From NCBI GenBank assembly GCA_903934875.1, contig CAIZPP010000151.1:1-51728 (forward strand): DNA of 51,728 nt, written 5' to 3'. The translations under genes and the position numbers were made by a program. Positions 6,842 through 16,194 of the stretch are shown piece by piece. This DNA is from an uncultured Methylococcaceae bacterium (GTDB lineage: Bacteria; Pseudomonadota; Gammaproteobacteria; Methylococcales; Methylococcaceae). The notes beneath the pieces are model-generated. The model did not search any database. It was not told where the DNA came from and saw only the letters and a program-made list of their open reading frames with translations. Each line of letters starts with the position of its first letter. The first letter of the stretch is position 1.

Positions 6842-8251
6842 ATGAGTAAAAAACCCCGCCAATTGGTTCTAAACGCATTTTTTCAACGTTTTGGCCATCA
6901 CCCCGCCGGCTGGCTGCACCCAAGCTCCACCGACAACGGCCGGCCCAATCTGGACTGGTATATCCGCGCCGCCAAGCTGGCCGAAGAGGCCAAATTTCAC
7001 GCCTTTTTTCTCGCTGACTTCATCGGCCAATCCGGCGAGATCACCGCCAATACTGGTAAAAGCCCTAACAATTACCAATTTGAACCCTTCACCCTGCAAT
7101 CGGTGATTGCCTCGCAGACCAAACACATCGGCCTGGTGGTGACGCTGAACACTAATTTTAATTACCCCTATAATGTCGCCCGGCTATTCACGTCTTTGGA
7201 CCATATCAGCGGCGGGCGCGCGGCTTGGAACGTGGTCGCCCAATGGCCGGAACATACGGCTGAGAATTTTGGCATCAACCAAAACAGGCCCCCCCATCCT
7301 GAGCGTTATGTGCGGGCTGAGGAGTTCCTCAATGTCACCAAGGCGCTTTGGGACACTTGGGACGACGATGCCTTCGACCATCCCGACCGAGCGGCCCGGC
7401 AGTTCTATAACTCGGCATCGGCGCATCCTTTGGACTATAGGGGTAAATATTACTCCGCCAAAGGCCTGCTCGACTTTCCCCGTCCGATCCAAGGCTATCC
7501 GGTCATCGTGCAGGCGGGCAATTCCGAGGAAGGCCGCGAGTTCGCCGCCAAAATCGCCGAACTGCAATACTGCTCGGCACAGTCTCTGGACATTGCCAAA
7601 GCTTATTACACTGACGTGAAGCGGCGGCTGGCCAAGTATGGGCGGGAAGAAGACGATCTGCGCCTGACCCCCGGCCTTTCGGTCGTGGTGGCGGAAACCG
7701 ACCAGGAAGCGCAGGATCGCTTTGCTGAACTCCAGCAGAGGGTCGATGTCAGCAATGTGCATTTTGGCGGCTTCGACCTGTCCGGCTATGATGTGGACGG
7801 GCCGCTGCCCGACCTGCCTTACCAGGAAAGTGAAAACGGCAAGGGTCGCTTCCGCCAACAATTGGAACTCGCTAGGCGTGAGAATCTGAGCATACGCGAA
7901 CTGGTGTTGCGCTTCCGCGTGTCACGCGGGCACTTGCAGGCCATAGGCTCGCCAAAGACCGTGGCCGATATTATCGAGCAATGGTTTGTCGAGCGCGGGG
8001 CGGACGGCTTCAATATCGTTCCGCCGCTGCTGCCCAGCGGTTTTGAGGACTTCACGCGGCTGGTGGTGCCCGAGTTGCAACGGCGGGGCATCTACCACAA
8101 GGAATATGAAGGGGCGACCCTGCGCGAAGTCTTGGGGTTGAAGCGTCCGGCCAACCCGAACACCGGTGTGCCCAAGGGCGCGTCCGCCCACCGTGCAGTG
8201 CCGTCTGTTGCTGCTGAGGAAGCCGAATTACTCCGCGCCGCATCGGCTTGA
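6842..8251 (+). CDS. NtaA/SnaA/DszA-family FMN-dependent monooxygenase (copy 1)
   Basis: The 469-aa protein belongs to the bacterial-luciferase superfamily, NtaA/SnaA/DszA branch: KKPRQLVLNAFFQRFGHH at the N-terminus, FHAFFLADFIG, LDHISGGRAAWNVV, YPVIVQAGNSEEGREFAA, GSPKTVADIIEQWF and a C-terminal GFEDFTRLVVPELQRRG. These enzymes use FMNH2 from a separate reductase plus O2 to cleave C-S or C-N bonds; DszA opens a sulfone to a sulfinate, the substrate type of DszB. Length is slightly above the usual 440-460 aa because of a C-terminal tail. It follows the aldolase-like gene and probably shares its sigma54 promoter. The presence of DszB-like paralogues and an MsuE-like reductase favours a sulfur substrate, but a nitrogen chelate cannot be excluded. 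Confidence 0.85.
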   Translation: MSKKPRQLVLNAFFQRFGHHPAGWLHPSSTDNGRPNLDWYIRAAKLAEEAKFHAFFLADFIGQSGEITANTGKSPNNYQFEPFTLQSVIASQTKHIGLVVTLNTNFNYPYNVARLFTSLDHISGGRAAWNVVAQWPEHTAENFGINQNRPPHPERYVRAEEFLNVTKALWDTWDDDAFDHPDRAARQFYNSASAHPLDYRGKYYSAKGLLDFPRPIQGYPVIVQAGNSEEGREFAAKIAELQYCSAQSLDIAKAYYTDVKRRLAKYGREEDDLRLTPGLSVVVAETDQEAQDRFAELQQRVDVSNVHFGGFDLSGYDVDGPLPDLPYQESENGKGRFRQQLELARRENLSIRELVLRFRVSRGHLQAIGSPKTVADIIEQWFVERGADGFNIVPPLLPSGFEDFTRLVVPELQRRGIYHKEYEGATLREVLGLKRPANPNTGVPKGASAHRAVPSVAAEEAELLRAASA

Positions 8252-8310
8252 TACCCCCTCCCGCATAATAGAGAAAAGCATGACCCATACACTTGCGAGT
8301 ATATAACGAG

Positions 8311-8438
8311 CTGGTGTTACGCAAAGGCCCCTGCACTGTTATCGGCAAAGGATTGCTGACCTGAGGCGATTCGTTTTGGAGTGTCAAGGCCTGCCTTGAC
8401 AGGCAAAGCAGGCTTTGCCACTCCATGCGTAACATCAG
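8311..8438. mobile_element. 128-bp MITE with 7-bp target duplication (copy 1)
   Basis: Inverted ends CTGGTGTTACGCA and TGCGTAACATCAG are flanked by direct repeats TAACGAG (8304-8310 and 8439-8445). The core contains a GTCAAGGC/GCCTTGAC-type palindrome. A second copy of exactly the same length lies at 39804-39931. No coding capacity is seen. Confidence 0.75.
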
Positions 8439-8569
8439 TAACGAGAAGGAAATCCACTCACCACGCCAGGAAGGCGCGGCGAAGTTGATCCGCATCGAAG
8501 GCAACCCCAGCCAGACCGGGCCGCGCCACGCGTGGGAGCCGGTTTGACGGCTAGGCCGGCTCGGTTGAA

Positions 8570-8735
8570 CCTAAAATCGGCAGTTGGAACAAAGAAAAGC
8601 CGTTCGTGCTCAGCGAAGTCGAAGCATGAGCGGCTTTTCCTCGTTCACCTTTTGGGTGAGGTTCCAAAACCCGTTCACCCCCATCGACAGGCTCAGGGCG
8701 AACGGGTTTTGGAACCGCTAACTGCTGTTTTTAGG
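8570..8735. mobile_element. 166-bp MITE-like element with 5-bp target duplication
   Basis: Inverted ends CCTAAAATCGGCAGTTGG and CCGCTAACTGCTGTTTTTAGG (imperfect) are flanked by TTGAA on both sides (8565-8569, 8736-8740). The inside has two palindromic units with CGTTCGTGCTCAG and GACAGGCTCAGGGCGAACGG. With the 128-bp MITE it fills the gap between the monooxygenase and mop genes; no gene is visible there. Confidence 0.65.
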
Positions 8736-8764
8736 TTGAAAAAAACCAAGCCAGTCTTAATCTT

Positions 8765-8980
8765 CTAAGGTTTTGCCAACGCGACTTCAGTTGCCTTGAC
8801 CACGGCAATCGCCTCGGCACCAATTTGCAAATCCATACGCCTTAAAGAGCTAGTGGTTATCACCGAGGTTACCATGCCCGCAGCCGTCTCCAATTCGACT
8901 TCGGAGACGACATCGCCTAACTGTATGTTTTTGATTATGCCCTTTATCTTATTTCTGGCATTGATGGCTGAAATGGACAT
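8765..8980 (-). CDS. mop: Molbindin: single TOBE/Mop-domain molybdate-binding protein
   Basis: The 71-aa protein is one Mop/TOBE domain: MSISAINARNKIKGIIKNIQ, then GDVVSEVELETAAGMVTSVI and a C-terminal IGAEAIAVVKATEVALAK. Family members form hexameric rings that bind and store molybdate or tungstate in the cytoplasm. Its full length is normal for a molbindin. It is monocistronic here; the nearest genes are an unknown protein upstream on the same strand and a MITE downstream. Molybdate and sulfate are chemically similar oxyanions, so a loose link to the sulfate genes nearby is possible but unproven. Confidence 0.85.
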   Translation of the reverse strand: MSISAINARNKIKGIIKNIQLGDVVSEVELETAAGMVTSVITTSSLRRMDLQIGAEAIAVVKATEVALAKP

Positions 8981-9119
8981 GGTTTGAGTGCTCTTTGTCG
9001 TTTGAAAATAGCAAAATTAAAATCGCACGGCCTGTGCTGCCCGTTACTATAAACAGTATGGTAGATAATAAGAAGGAACATAAACACAGATAGTTATTTC
9101 AAAAAAGAATAAAGCGCGA

Positions 9120-9755
9120 CTAATTATGCCTGCAAAGCCCAGCATGGGGAAGTGGTTCAAGACCCATTTTGCGCAATTTATTGGCCGCCCTCAGGCTTCC
9201 CGTTCGTGCCCAAATCTCGTAAATCCTCAAAACATCCCCCGGCGAGCTTAAATGGCTGCTCTCGCCGACCTCACCTAATACATCGACAAAAGTTTTGAAT
9301 TTGGCGGACAATTCGGCGTAAATACCATTAAAAACACTGACACGAATAGAGCTATGAGCGCTATCGGAAAGGTAGGAATAGGCACTGCTTCCCATGCCAA
9401 TATAATAATCGATGTCAACCGACTTGCGATTTAAATAGCCTGAAAAAACTCCGGAAATCAACAATGCAACATCGCCTAAGCGACGTAAGGCGCGAAGCCG
9501 CACCTCTAGCCTGTCTGTCTGCACCGCTTGTGCATATAGCAAGGCTAAAGGTTGTATGTGTGTGCCGTTGGCACTTGGCTCAAAAAGATGTTCAGCCTTG
9601 GTGAAATGCGCCAGCAGATTGACGAGATAAAAGACTGTGTCTTCCTCCGCATCGACCTGCTGATTGGTTAGTGCTGCCGTTATTGCTTCACGGAAGTGTT
9701 CTTGTACATTCACATCAGTAACAATCTTAGCCTTGGACTGTTGAGTGCTCGACAT
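9120..9755 (-). CDS. Conserved hypothetical cytoplasmic protein
   Basis: The 211-aa protein has no signal peptide and no transmembrane segment. It looks all-helical, with recognisable stretches YLVNLLAHFTKAEHLFEP, RLRALRRLGDVALLISGVFS and YYIGMGSSAYSYLSD. The C-terminus contains RTGSLRAANKLRKMGLEP. I have the impression of a widespread proteobacterial protein of unknown role, but I do not recognise a named family. It is transcribed alone, diverging from the groESL operon, with 460 bp between them. Confidence 0.6.
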   Translation of the reverse strand: MSSTQQSKAKIVTDVNVQEHFREAITAALTNQQVDAEEDTVFYLVNLLAHFTKAEHLFEPSANGTHIQPLALLYAQAVQTDRLEVRLRALRRLGDVALLISGVFSGYLNRKSVDIDYYIGMGSSAYSYLSDSAHSSIRVSVFNGIYAELSAKFKTFVDVLGEVGESSHLSSPGDVLRIYEIWARTGSLRAANKLRKMGLEPLPHAGLCRHN

Positions 9756-10148
9756 AGGTTAAATCTCCAAACAGGTAATGTTTAATGTGCTTCATTAACT
9801 GCAAATTCAATACCAATATACAGCGTTTTTAATAGCGAATAGTTACTGGTTGGATTGCACCATTCTTCAAAGTAGTTCACACACGGGATGGTTTGATTGA
9901 GTGTCCTTTATTATTTTTCTTTGTTAAGAAAAAACGCTGTACATAAATGCAAATCGCGACTCCTAGCGATGTAGTGGAACATAAGCCGCGTTGTCGGGTA
10001 AAAAAAGATGTTGCAAGAACTACGGCTGACACCTATTACGCCTTACCGCGTTGCCAAGGCAACGATGGGGTTAAGGCTAGATTAGTTAGAACCTTATAAT
10101 GAAATGATCTTAATTGTCTATTGAATGATGGCAGTTCTTTGAGGTAAA
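9756..10148. other. Gene-free region upstream of groES
   Basis: No coding frame is supported. The stretch is AT-rich and contains the hairpin at 10041-10076. Promoters for the divergent unknown gene (-) and groES (+) must lie here, but no convincing sigma32 or sigma70 pair was found by eye. Confidence 0.35.
10041..10076. repeat. Imperfect hairpin CCTTACCGCGTTGCC / GGCAACGATGGGGTTAAGG
   Basis: The inner arms CGTTGCC and GGCAACG pair perfectly with an AA loop, and CCTTA/TAAGG pair at the base. It lies about 75 bp upstream of the CIRCE-like site. The role is unknown. Confidence 0.4.
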
Positions 10149-10175
10149 TTAGCAGCACTCGCACACGAGTGCTAA
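10149..10175 (+). promoter_or_regulatory. CIRCE-like HrcA operator upstream of groES
   Basis: The 27-bp site begins TTAGCA and ends GAGTGCTAA, with the overall length of the CIRCE consensus TTAGCACTC-N9-GAGTGCTAA. The right arm is perfect; the left arm is shifted (TTAGCAGCACTC), which also creates the tighter palindrome AGCACTC-N6-GAGTGCT. It lies 41 bp before the groES ATG, as expected for HrcA repression of a heat-shock operon. Confidence 0.7.
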
Positions 10176-10216
10176 CTTACTTATATCACTTTAGCTTTAA
10201 TCTTAAGGAGCAACTT

Positions 10217-10516
10217 ATGGCAAGTTCGATACGGCCCTTGCATGACCGGCTATTGGTCAAACGCTGGGATGAAGACATAACCTCCCCAGGTGGGATTGTG
10301 ATCCCTGACTCGGCAAAAGAAAAGCCGGTCAAAGGCGAGGTAATAGCCGTTGGTAACGGCAAGCCTTTGGACAATGGCGAAGTGCGAAGGCTGGAAGTCA
10401 AGGTCGGTGACAAGATACTGTTCGGCAAGTATTCAGGTAACGAGGTAAAGCTAGACGGCACCGACTACCTAGTTTTACGCGAGGACGATGTCATCGCTGT
10501 GTTGGAAACCAGTTAG
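10217..10516 (+). CDS. groES: GroES co-chaperonin
   Basis: The 99-aa protein matches Cpn10 throughout: [55 protein letters not shown] and a C-terminal [10 protein letters not shown]. It forms the heptameric lid of GroEL. The ATG at 10217 follows AAGGAG by 6 bp and is preferred to a GTG upstream that lies inside the CIRCE-like operator. The mobile loop region (residues about 17-32) reads [14 protein letters not shown] and is slightly unlike the usual EVKSAGGIVL. groEL follows after 72 bp. Confidence 0.95.
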   Translation: MASSIRPLHDRLLVKRWDEDITSPGGIVIPDSAKEKPVKGEVIAVGNGKPLDNGEVRRLEVKVGDKILFGKYSGNEVKLDGTDYLVLREDDVIAVLETS

Positions 10517-10558
10517 ACCGACTCGCTCAGCGAGATAGAATCGGTCTACAAATGATGA

Positions 10559-12229
<1,671 letters not shown>

Positions 12230-12253
12230 ATCGCCACTCTAACCTCTGCCCCC

Positions 12254-12286
12254 AAAAAGCCCCGCCGTCGCCGGCGGGGCTTTTTT
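12254..12286 (+). terminator. Intrinsic terminator of the groESL operon
   Basis: AAAAA precedes the stem GCCCCGCCG/CGGCGGGGC with a TCGC loop, followed by TTTTTT. It begins about 25 bp after the groEL stop codon and is a textbook Rho-independent terminator. Confidence 0.9.
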
Positions 12287-12330
12287 ACACAACATTGAAA
12301 AACAGGCAGGTTGGAAATAGGAGACCACCT

Positions 12331-12723
12331 ATGCGTTATCCCGTAGTGCTCCATACCGATGACGGCATTCGTTTTGGTGTGACCGTACCCGACTTGCCCG
12401 GCTGCTTTTCGGCAGGCAACACTTTCGACGATGCTTTGTCCAGTGTAGTGGAAGCTATCAATCTGCATCTCGAAGGCATGGCCGAAGACGGCGAAGACAT
12501 CCCGGTACCCCGCCCGATTGCAGAACACCGGCAAAATCCAGACTTTGATGGCGGCGTATGGGCGCTAGTGGACGTGGATGTCACCCGTTTCGACGGTCAT
12601 TGCGAAAAGGTCAACATTACCCTGCCAAGCCGCTTACTAACGAAAATCGACGACTACACCCGCGCCCACGGGACAACCCGGAGCGGTTTTTTGGCGGACG
12701 CGGCACGGCAGGCAATGCGGTAA
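12331..12723 (+). CDS. HicB-family antitoxin-like protein without adjacent HicA
   Basis: The 130-aa protein has the HicB domain (MRYPVVLHTDDGIRFGVTVPDLPGC, then AINLHLEGMAEDGEDIPVP) followed by a ribbon-helix-helix DNA-binding tail (VNITLPSRLLTKIDDYTRAHG). HicB neutralises the HicA mRNA-interferase toxin and represses the operon. The ATG at 12331 has GGAG seven bases upstream and is preferred over one 36 bp earlier. No HicA reading frame is found on either side: groEL's terminator precedes it and a pseudogene follows on the other strand. It is therefore an orphan antitoxin or a free-standing regulator. Confidence 0.8.
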   Translation: MRYPVVLHTDDGIRFGVTVPDLPGCFSAGNTFDDALSSVVEAINLHLEGMAEDGEDIPVPRPIAEHRQNPDFDGGVWALVDVDVTRFDGHCEKVNITLPSRLLTKIDDYTRAHGTTRSGFLADAARQAMR

Positions 12724-12818
12724 AATCTCTACTGTGTAACTGCTTGGTAAGTTAAACATTTAGAAAATGATTGGAAAAAAATATTTGTGGGCTCCGCATT
12801 GGGTTCCGCCTCATGGCC

Positions 12819-13349
12819 TTATAGTTTTGATTGGCCCAGTAAAGCTTTGAGCCGTTCAATTTCTGCCTGTGCAGATTCTTGTTCCTGCAAAGTGGCTTGC
12901 TCGCGCTGTAAAGCTGCTTGCTTTTCCAACCGTTCCCGCTGCAAATCCTTTTGGGCCTGTTGCATATCATGCCGCATCTGCTCCTTTTCCCTCTCCATCT
13001 GCTCCATTTCCAGTTTTATTTTCTCCATTTCCCGTAAATCTTCCTCCCTCTCTATTTGCAAGGTACGCTGTTCCCGCAAATAGTTTTGTCGTGCTTGGTA
13101 AGCGTGGTAGTCGCGTTCTTTCTCGGAGAATTGTTTCAGGGTGCTCATGGCTTGCCTCATTTCTTCAGTGTTCATCCAATCAGAGAAATCGGCATCTTTG
13201 GTGACAATCACCAAATCGTTTTCCTGGGCGTATCGTCATATTTCAAAATCGCTCCAAGAGGTGCCCAAATCAAACACATGCTCAAACGCCTCACCCCGCC
13301 ACATTGCGAAGCGATATGGCAGATTCGCATCAATCAGAAATCGGGGCAT
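12819..13349 (-). pseudogene. Broken DUF5615 PIN-like toxin with a coiled-coil tail
   Basis: From ATG at 13349 the frame reads MPRFLIDANLPYRFAMWRG and FDLGTSWSDFEI, the start of DUF5615 PIN-like toxins. An in-frame TGA then follows at 13236-13238, where a Trp codon (TGG) is expected. The same frame continues RYAQENDLVIVTKDADFSDW, again typical of the family. After residue about 70 it changes to a charged coiled coil (EREEDLREMEKIKLEMEQ) of the kind seen at the C-terminus of Rpn-type transposase/nucleases, so the toxin's own C-terminus is missing. A DUF433 antitoxin gene lies 5 bp upstream. The remnant may be read from an internal TTG at 13214, giving a 131-aa product. Confidence 0.65.
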
Positions 13350-13354
13350 GGAGG

Positions 13355-13600
13355 TTAAGCAACTTTCGCCAGATCATAGCGCCGGTTCATCAGCTCGGCG
13401 GCAAAGCGCAGGCAGGCGCGAATGTCCTCCGGCTCAAGCGAGGGATATTGTTCCAGAATCTCCGCCTCGCCATCGCCCGCCCCGAGAAATTCCAAAACCG
13501 TTTGCACCGCAATCCGCTGGCTCCGGATAGTCGGTCTGCCATTGCAAATGTCTGGATTGATGGTAATCCGACCGTCAAGAAAACTTAAAGCGGTGGACAT
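13355..13600 (-). CDS. DUF433-family antitoxin
   Basis: The 81-aa protein shows the DUF433 helix-turn-helix pattern: GRITINPDICNGRPTIRSQR, IAVQTVLEFLGAGDGEAEIL and YPSLEPEDIRACLRFAAE. Such proteins are paired with DUF5615 PIN-like toxins. The toxin gene begins 5 bp downstream but carries an in-frame stop and a replaced C-terminus, so this antitoxin has probably lost its active toxin. The ATG at 13600 is the only sensible start. Confidence 0.8.
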   Translation of the reverse strand: MSTALSFLDGRITINPDICNGRPTIRSQRIAVQTVLEFLGAGDGEAEILEQYPSLEPEDIRACLRFAAELMNRRYDLAKVA

Positions 13601-13697
13601 GGTCGAGCCTTATTGAGTGGAGTGAAACGGGCAATATCGTAACATAATGCCTACCGTTCGAGAATGTTGGGGTTCGGGCGTGGTTCAAATCAGGACA

Positions 13698-13730
13698 AGG
13701 GCGCAATAGGTGAAGCCACTATTGCGCCCT
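13698..13730 (-). terminator. Hairpin after the TIR operon
   Basis: AGGGCGCAATA and TATTGCGCCCT form a perfect 11-bp stem around an 11-base loop. It lies about 25 bp past the stop codon of the exported TIR partner on the minus strand. No strong T-run follows, so efficiency as a terminator is uncertain. Confidence 0.5.
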
Positions 13731-13753
13731 TATGGCCCTTCGTGCCGAAACGT

Positions 13754-14407
13754 CTAGTCACCAACGGTCATTTTAGCGCATGGCGATAAGCCGATTCTTT
13801 CGGCTTTGCCTTTATTAATGTCATATTTAAAAAAAGTCATGGCAATATTTACATTAGTCTGTCCGCTTTTTGAACCCTTAAAACCTGTTCCAAACTCTAG
13901 TCCGATACCAAGTTTTTGGCCTGCTGAAAGTTTTATATATGAATCTATATGGTCACTAGTTGTTGATTTCACATAAGGTATTCCCTTAATGTTATATTCA
14001 TTAGATTGTCCTGAGAGAGCATATGTATCGTCACTCAATGTAGGACGATTATCAAGATCCCAAGCAAGGTTAACTGTTTCTGATGTCGTGTTTACGATAT
14101 TAAAATTAGCTTTAACGGTCGCCCCTGTCATTTTTGGAACAATATAAGCTGTTAATCCATCAGTTTTCACTGGCCCACAATTATTTATTTCTACAGATGT
14201 TTCTTTCCCTACAGGCGTAACTACTTCTTTGGAAGATTTTAGGATTTTTATATCCTCTTCCATATTTTTAATTTTTGTCGAAAGGCAATTCAGGATAACA
14301 CTTATATCTGTGTAGCTGTCCTTCTTGTGCAATTCTGTTTTGCACTCATCGGCTTGAATATTTGTTGTGATTAGAGATAATGTGAGTATTTTCCAAAAGA
14401 TGTTCAT
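13754..14407 (-). CDS. Exported protein paired with membrane TIR protein, function unknown
   Basis: The 217-aa protein has an N-terminal signal peptide (MNIFWKILTLSLITTNIQA, cleavage before DECK), a short coiled-coil stretch with an N-terminal heptad feel (STKIKNMEEDIKILKSSKE), and a beta-rich C-terminal domain (ATVKANFNIVNTTSETVNL, LSAGQKLGIGLEFGTGFKG). No known domain is recognised. The ATG at 14407 lies 5 bp past the stop of the TIR gene, so the two are one operon. The DNA is strikingly AT-rich: the line 13921-13980 has 18 G+C of 60. That suggests recent acquisition. It probably acts in the periplasm or at the outer face of the inner membrane with the TIR protein. Confidence 0.6.
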   Translation of the reverse strand: MNIFWKILTLSLITTNIQADECKTELHKKDSYTDISVILNCLSTKIKNMEEDIKILKSSKEVVTPVGKETSVEINNCGPVKTDGLTAYIVPKMTGATVKANFNIVNTTSETVNLAWDLDNRPTLSDDTYALSGQSNEYNIKGIPYVKSTTSDHIDSYIKLSAGQKLGIGLEFGTGFKGSKSGQTNVNIAMTFFKYDINKGKAERIGLSPCAKMTVGD

Positions 14408-14412
14408 TGTTT

Positions 14413-15393
14413 TTATTCTCGCCACAGGCAATTTATTGGTGGGTTTTCCTCATCACAAACAACCAATTCTTTTTGTGTCTCAGTCTGAATAGGCGTGGGT
14501 GGTGGGTCGTCGCGTTGTGTTTGTACTTCTGGCTGTTGTTTGGCAACGGTCGTTGCCACGCTGATTTTTAGCTCCTCTATTTTTTTTATGATACCATCCT
14601 TTCCTTCTTCGCTGTGCTTTAGAATAACATTCTCTGTTTCTTGGCTGTGTCTCTTAACAATGGCCTCTATGCTTTCATTATTTGGACCTTTGTTGAAAAA
14701 ATAGCTACTCAGAGCATACGTAAATAGGAAGATAAACACAGTTAAAATAAAAGTTATTGCAATGATTCTATGATGCTCCCAAAAATCTTTGCTTTTGATG
14801 CGATTTATATCAAAGTATGCGTGTAACCCGTCTCCCGCAAGCCTAGATGGCGGTTCTTTGGGAATTTGAATGGAAAGCGGCCTTGGTAAACTAGCTGCAC
14901 ACTTTGAAAACAATGGCATGCTTGTAGGCTGTAACTGGTCACCATTCAAATTCCCAAAGACCCTAGATGGCTTGGTCAGTTTGACACCAGTGATACCCCA
15001 CACCAATTTTTCCAGTCCAGGATCGGTCAATCCGTCTCTCAGATCGACCCAGGTAAAGCTTTGGAGAAATAGCGGTAATTTTGGTTCGGCAGGGGTGTGC
15101 CCGGGCAAGAGGACGGGAATCACCGGCAATTTTCGTTTGACGAACTCGGATAGACAGGCTCGCATTTCTGGGTTTTCCCATGGTCCCAGGCCGCCCTCTC
15201 CTATCAATACGGCCGCAGTCTGTGTCGTTTGAATTATCGTTTCCAGATTTTCCTGCCAAATTCGTCCCGGCATGAGTTGCTCTTCATCCAACCACACCCG
15301 CAAGTCATACAACTTTAACGCTTGGGCCAGATCTCGCACTATTGGCTTGTCTTGGCTGTTGTGGATGAGGAAAACATGGAATGACTTACTCAT
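14413..15393 (-). CDS. Membrane-anchored TIR-domain protein
   Basis: The 326-aa protein has an N-terminal TIR domain (SFHVFLIHNSQDKPIVRDLA, RVWLDEEQLMPGRIWQENLE, AAVLIGEGGLGPWENPEMRA; the conserved Glu is in WENPEM) to about residue 140. After a linker come one transmembrane helix near residue 215 (IIAITFILTVFIFLFTYALS) and a charged C-terminal helical tail. Bacterial TIR domains often hydrolyse NAD+ or make cyclic ADP-ribose signals in antiphage defence. The ATG at 15393 has AGGAAAC upstream and starts right at the TIR fold; one 42 bp earlier has no ribosome site. The 3' half is AT-rich and continues into the exported partner gene. TIR identity is firm; the defence role is inferred. Confidence 0.8.
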   Translation of the reverse strand: MSKSFHVFLIHNSQDKPIVRDLAQALKLYDLRVWLDEEQLMPGRIWQENLETIIQTTQTAAVLIGEGGLGPWENPEMRACLSEFVKRKLPVIPVLLPGHTPAEPKLPLFLQSFTWVDLRDGLTDPGLEKLVWGITGVKLTKPSRVFGNLNGDQLQPTSMPLFSKCAASLPRPLSIQIPKEPPSRLAGDGLHAYFDINRIKSKDFWEHHRIIAITFILTVFIFLFTYALSSYFFNKGPNNESIEAIVKRHSQETENVILKHSEEGKDGIIKKIEELKISVATTVAKQQPEVQTQRDDPPPTPIQTETQKELVVCDEENPPINCLWRE

Positions 15394-15436
15394 GTTGGTT
15401 TCCTGTAGCCCTAGCATGAGCGACCGACGGGTCACG

Positions 15437-15876
15437 CCCCCAAGATACCATAGAATTTCTTGAAAAGCCCTTGCTGGCGTGGCTTTCGACCATGTTAGCG
15501 TATCCCAATTCTAGCCACTTAAAACCAGCAGTTTTTTGGGAGGTCCCAACCTTAGTGCTCATCAGGAGCAGTGGCGCCTCTGAATGCATAGAAAAAATGA
15601 TCGTTTAAACGATAAGGAAAATTAGATAAAAAGGTCAGATATTACTATGTTTTTTCTTATCAAATAAGCCGTAATTTCTGGTATTCATTGAATAATACAG
15701 CAAAGGCAATAGCGTGAGGCAATGCACTGGAAGTTTGCGCCTTGTCACCGCTCATCATCCTATGAAACAAATCTGTCGTTTGTTTAAAAGCACCCACTGA
15801 TGGTTGATGCGAATAATAATAGCATGATGATTTTAAACTTTGTCATTTTTTATCAATACCTTCGCCAAAAATCAGG
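15437..15876. other. Gene-free AT-rich stretch between TIR operon and orphan antitoxin
   Basis: About 440 bp without a supported gene. The part from 15590 is AT-rich. The toxin expected after the MazE-like antitoxin (reading on the minus strand below 15877) is not found in any frame. Confidence 0.4.
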
Positions 15877-16086
15877 CTACTTTTGCATGAATCCTGCCGA
15901 ATCCATGAAACGCAGCAGGTCAGCATCCGCCCTATCGGACTCAGCGGCCAAGAGTGATTGACGGCGACATTCCTCCGCAAAACCCGGACGCGTCGTATCA
16001 GGAACCCATATTTGGACGGGGCGCAGCCCTGCCCTACGCAACGCATCACGCCGCTTTTTAACGCGCACAGAAACAGGTGTAGTCAT
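15877..16086 (-). CDS. MazE-like (DUF3018) antitoxin without its MazF toxin
   Basis: The 69-aa protein MTTPVSVRVKKRRDALRRAG continues LRPVQIWVPDTTRPGFAEEC, the hallmark of DUF3018 antitoxins that normally precede a MazF/PemK toxin. The ATG at 16086 has GGAGC upstream; an earlier start at 16143 would add a hydrophobic non-family extension. Downstream on the same strand no MazF motif appears and the reading frames are short, so the toxin seems lost. It is the second orphan antitoxin in this 4-kb stretch. Confidence 0.75.
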   Translation of the reverse strand: MTTPVSVRVKKRRDALRRAGLRPVQIWVPDTTRPGFAEECRRQSLLAAESDRADADLLRFMDSAGFMQK

Positions 16087-16194
16087 GGTAGCTCCTTTTG
16101 TTGTTACATGTAAAAACATAGCGCAAAACACGGTTACATGCAACTCACTGGCCTAGATAAACGGTGGTGGTCTCTCCTTGCGGACGCGATGCTG

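Noticed and set aside
10149-10217. GroES start at the upstream GTG (10169)
   Set aside because: It lies inside the CIRCE-like operator and adds 16 non-family residues, whereas the ATG at 10217 has AAGGAG.
15843-16049. MazF toxin after the MazE-like antitoxin
   Set aside because: The overlapping frame is an out-of-frame shadow of the antitoxin and shows no MazF motif.
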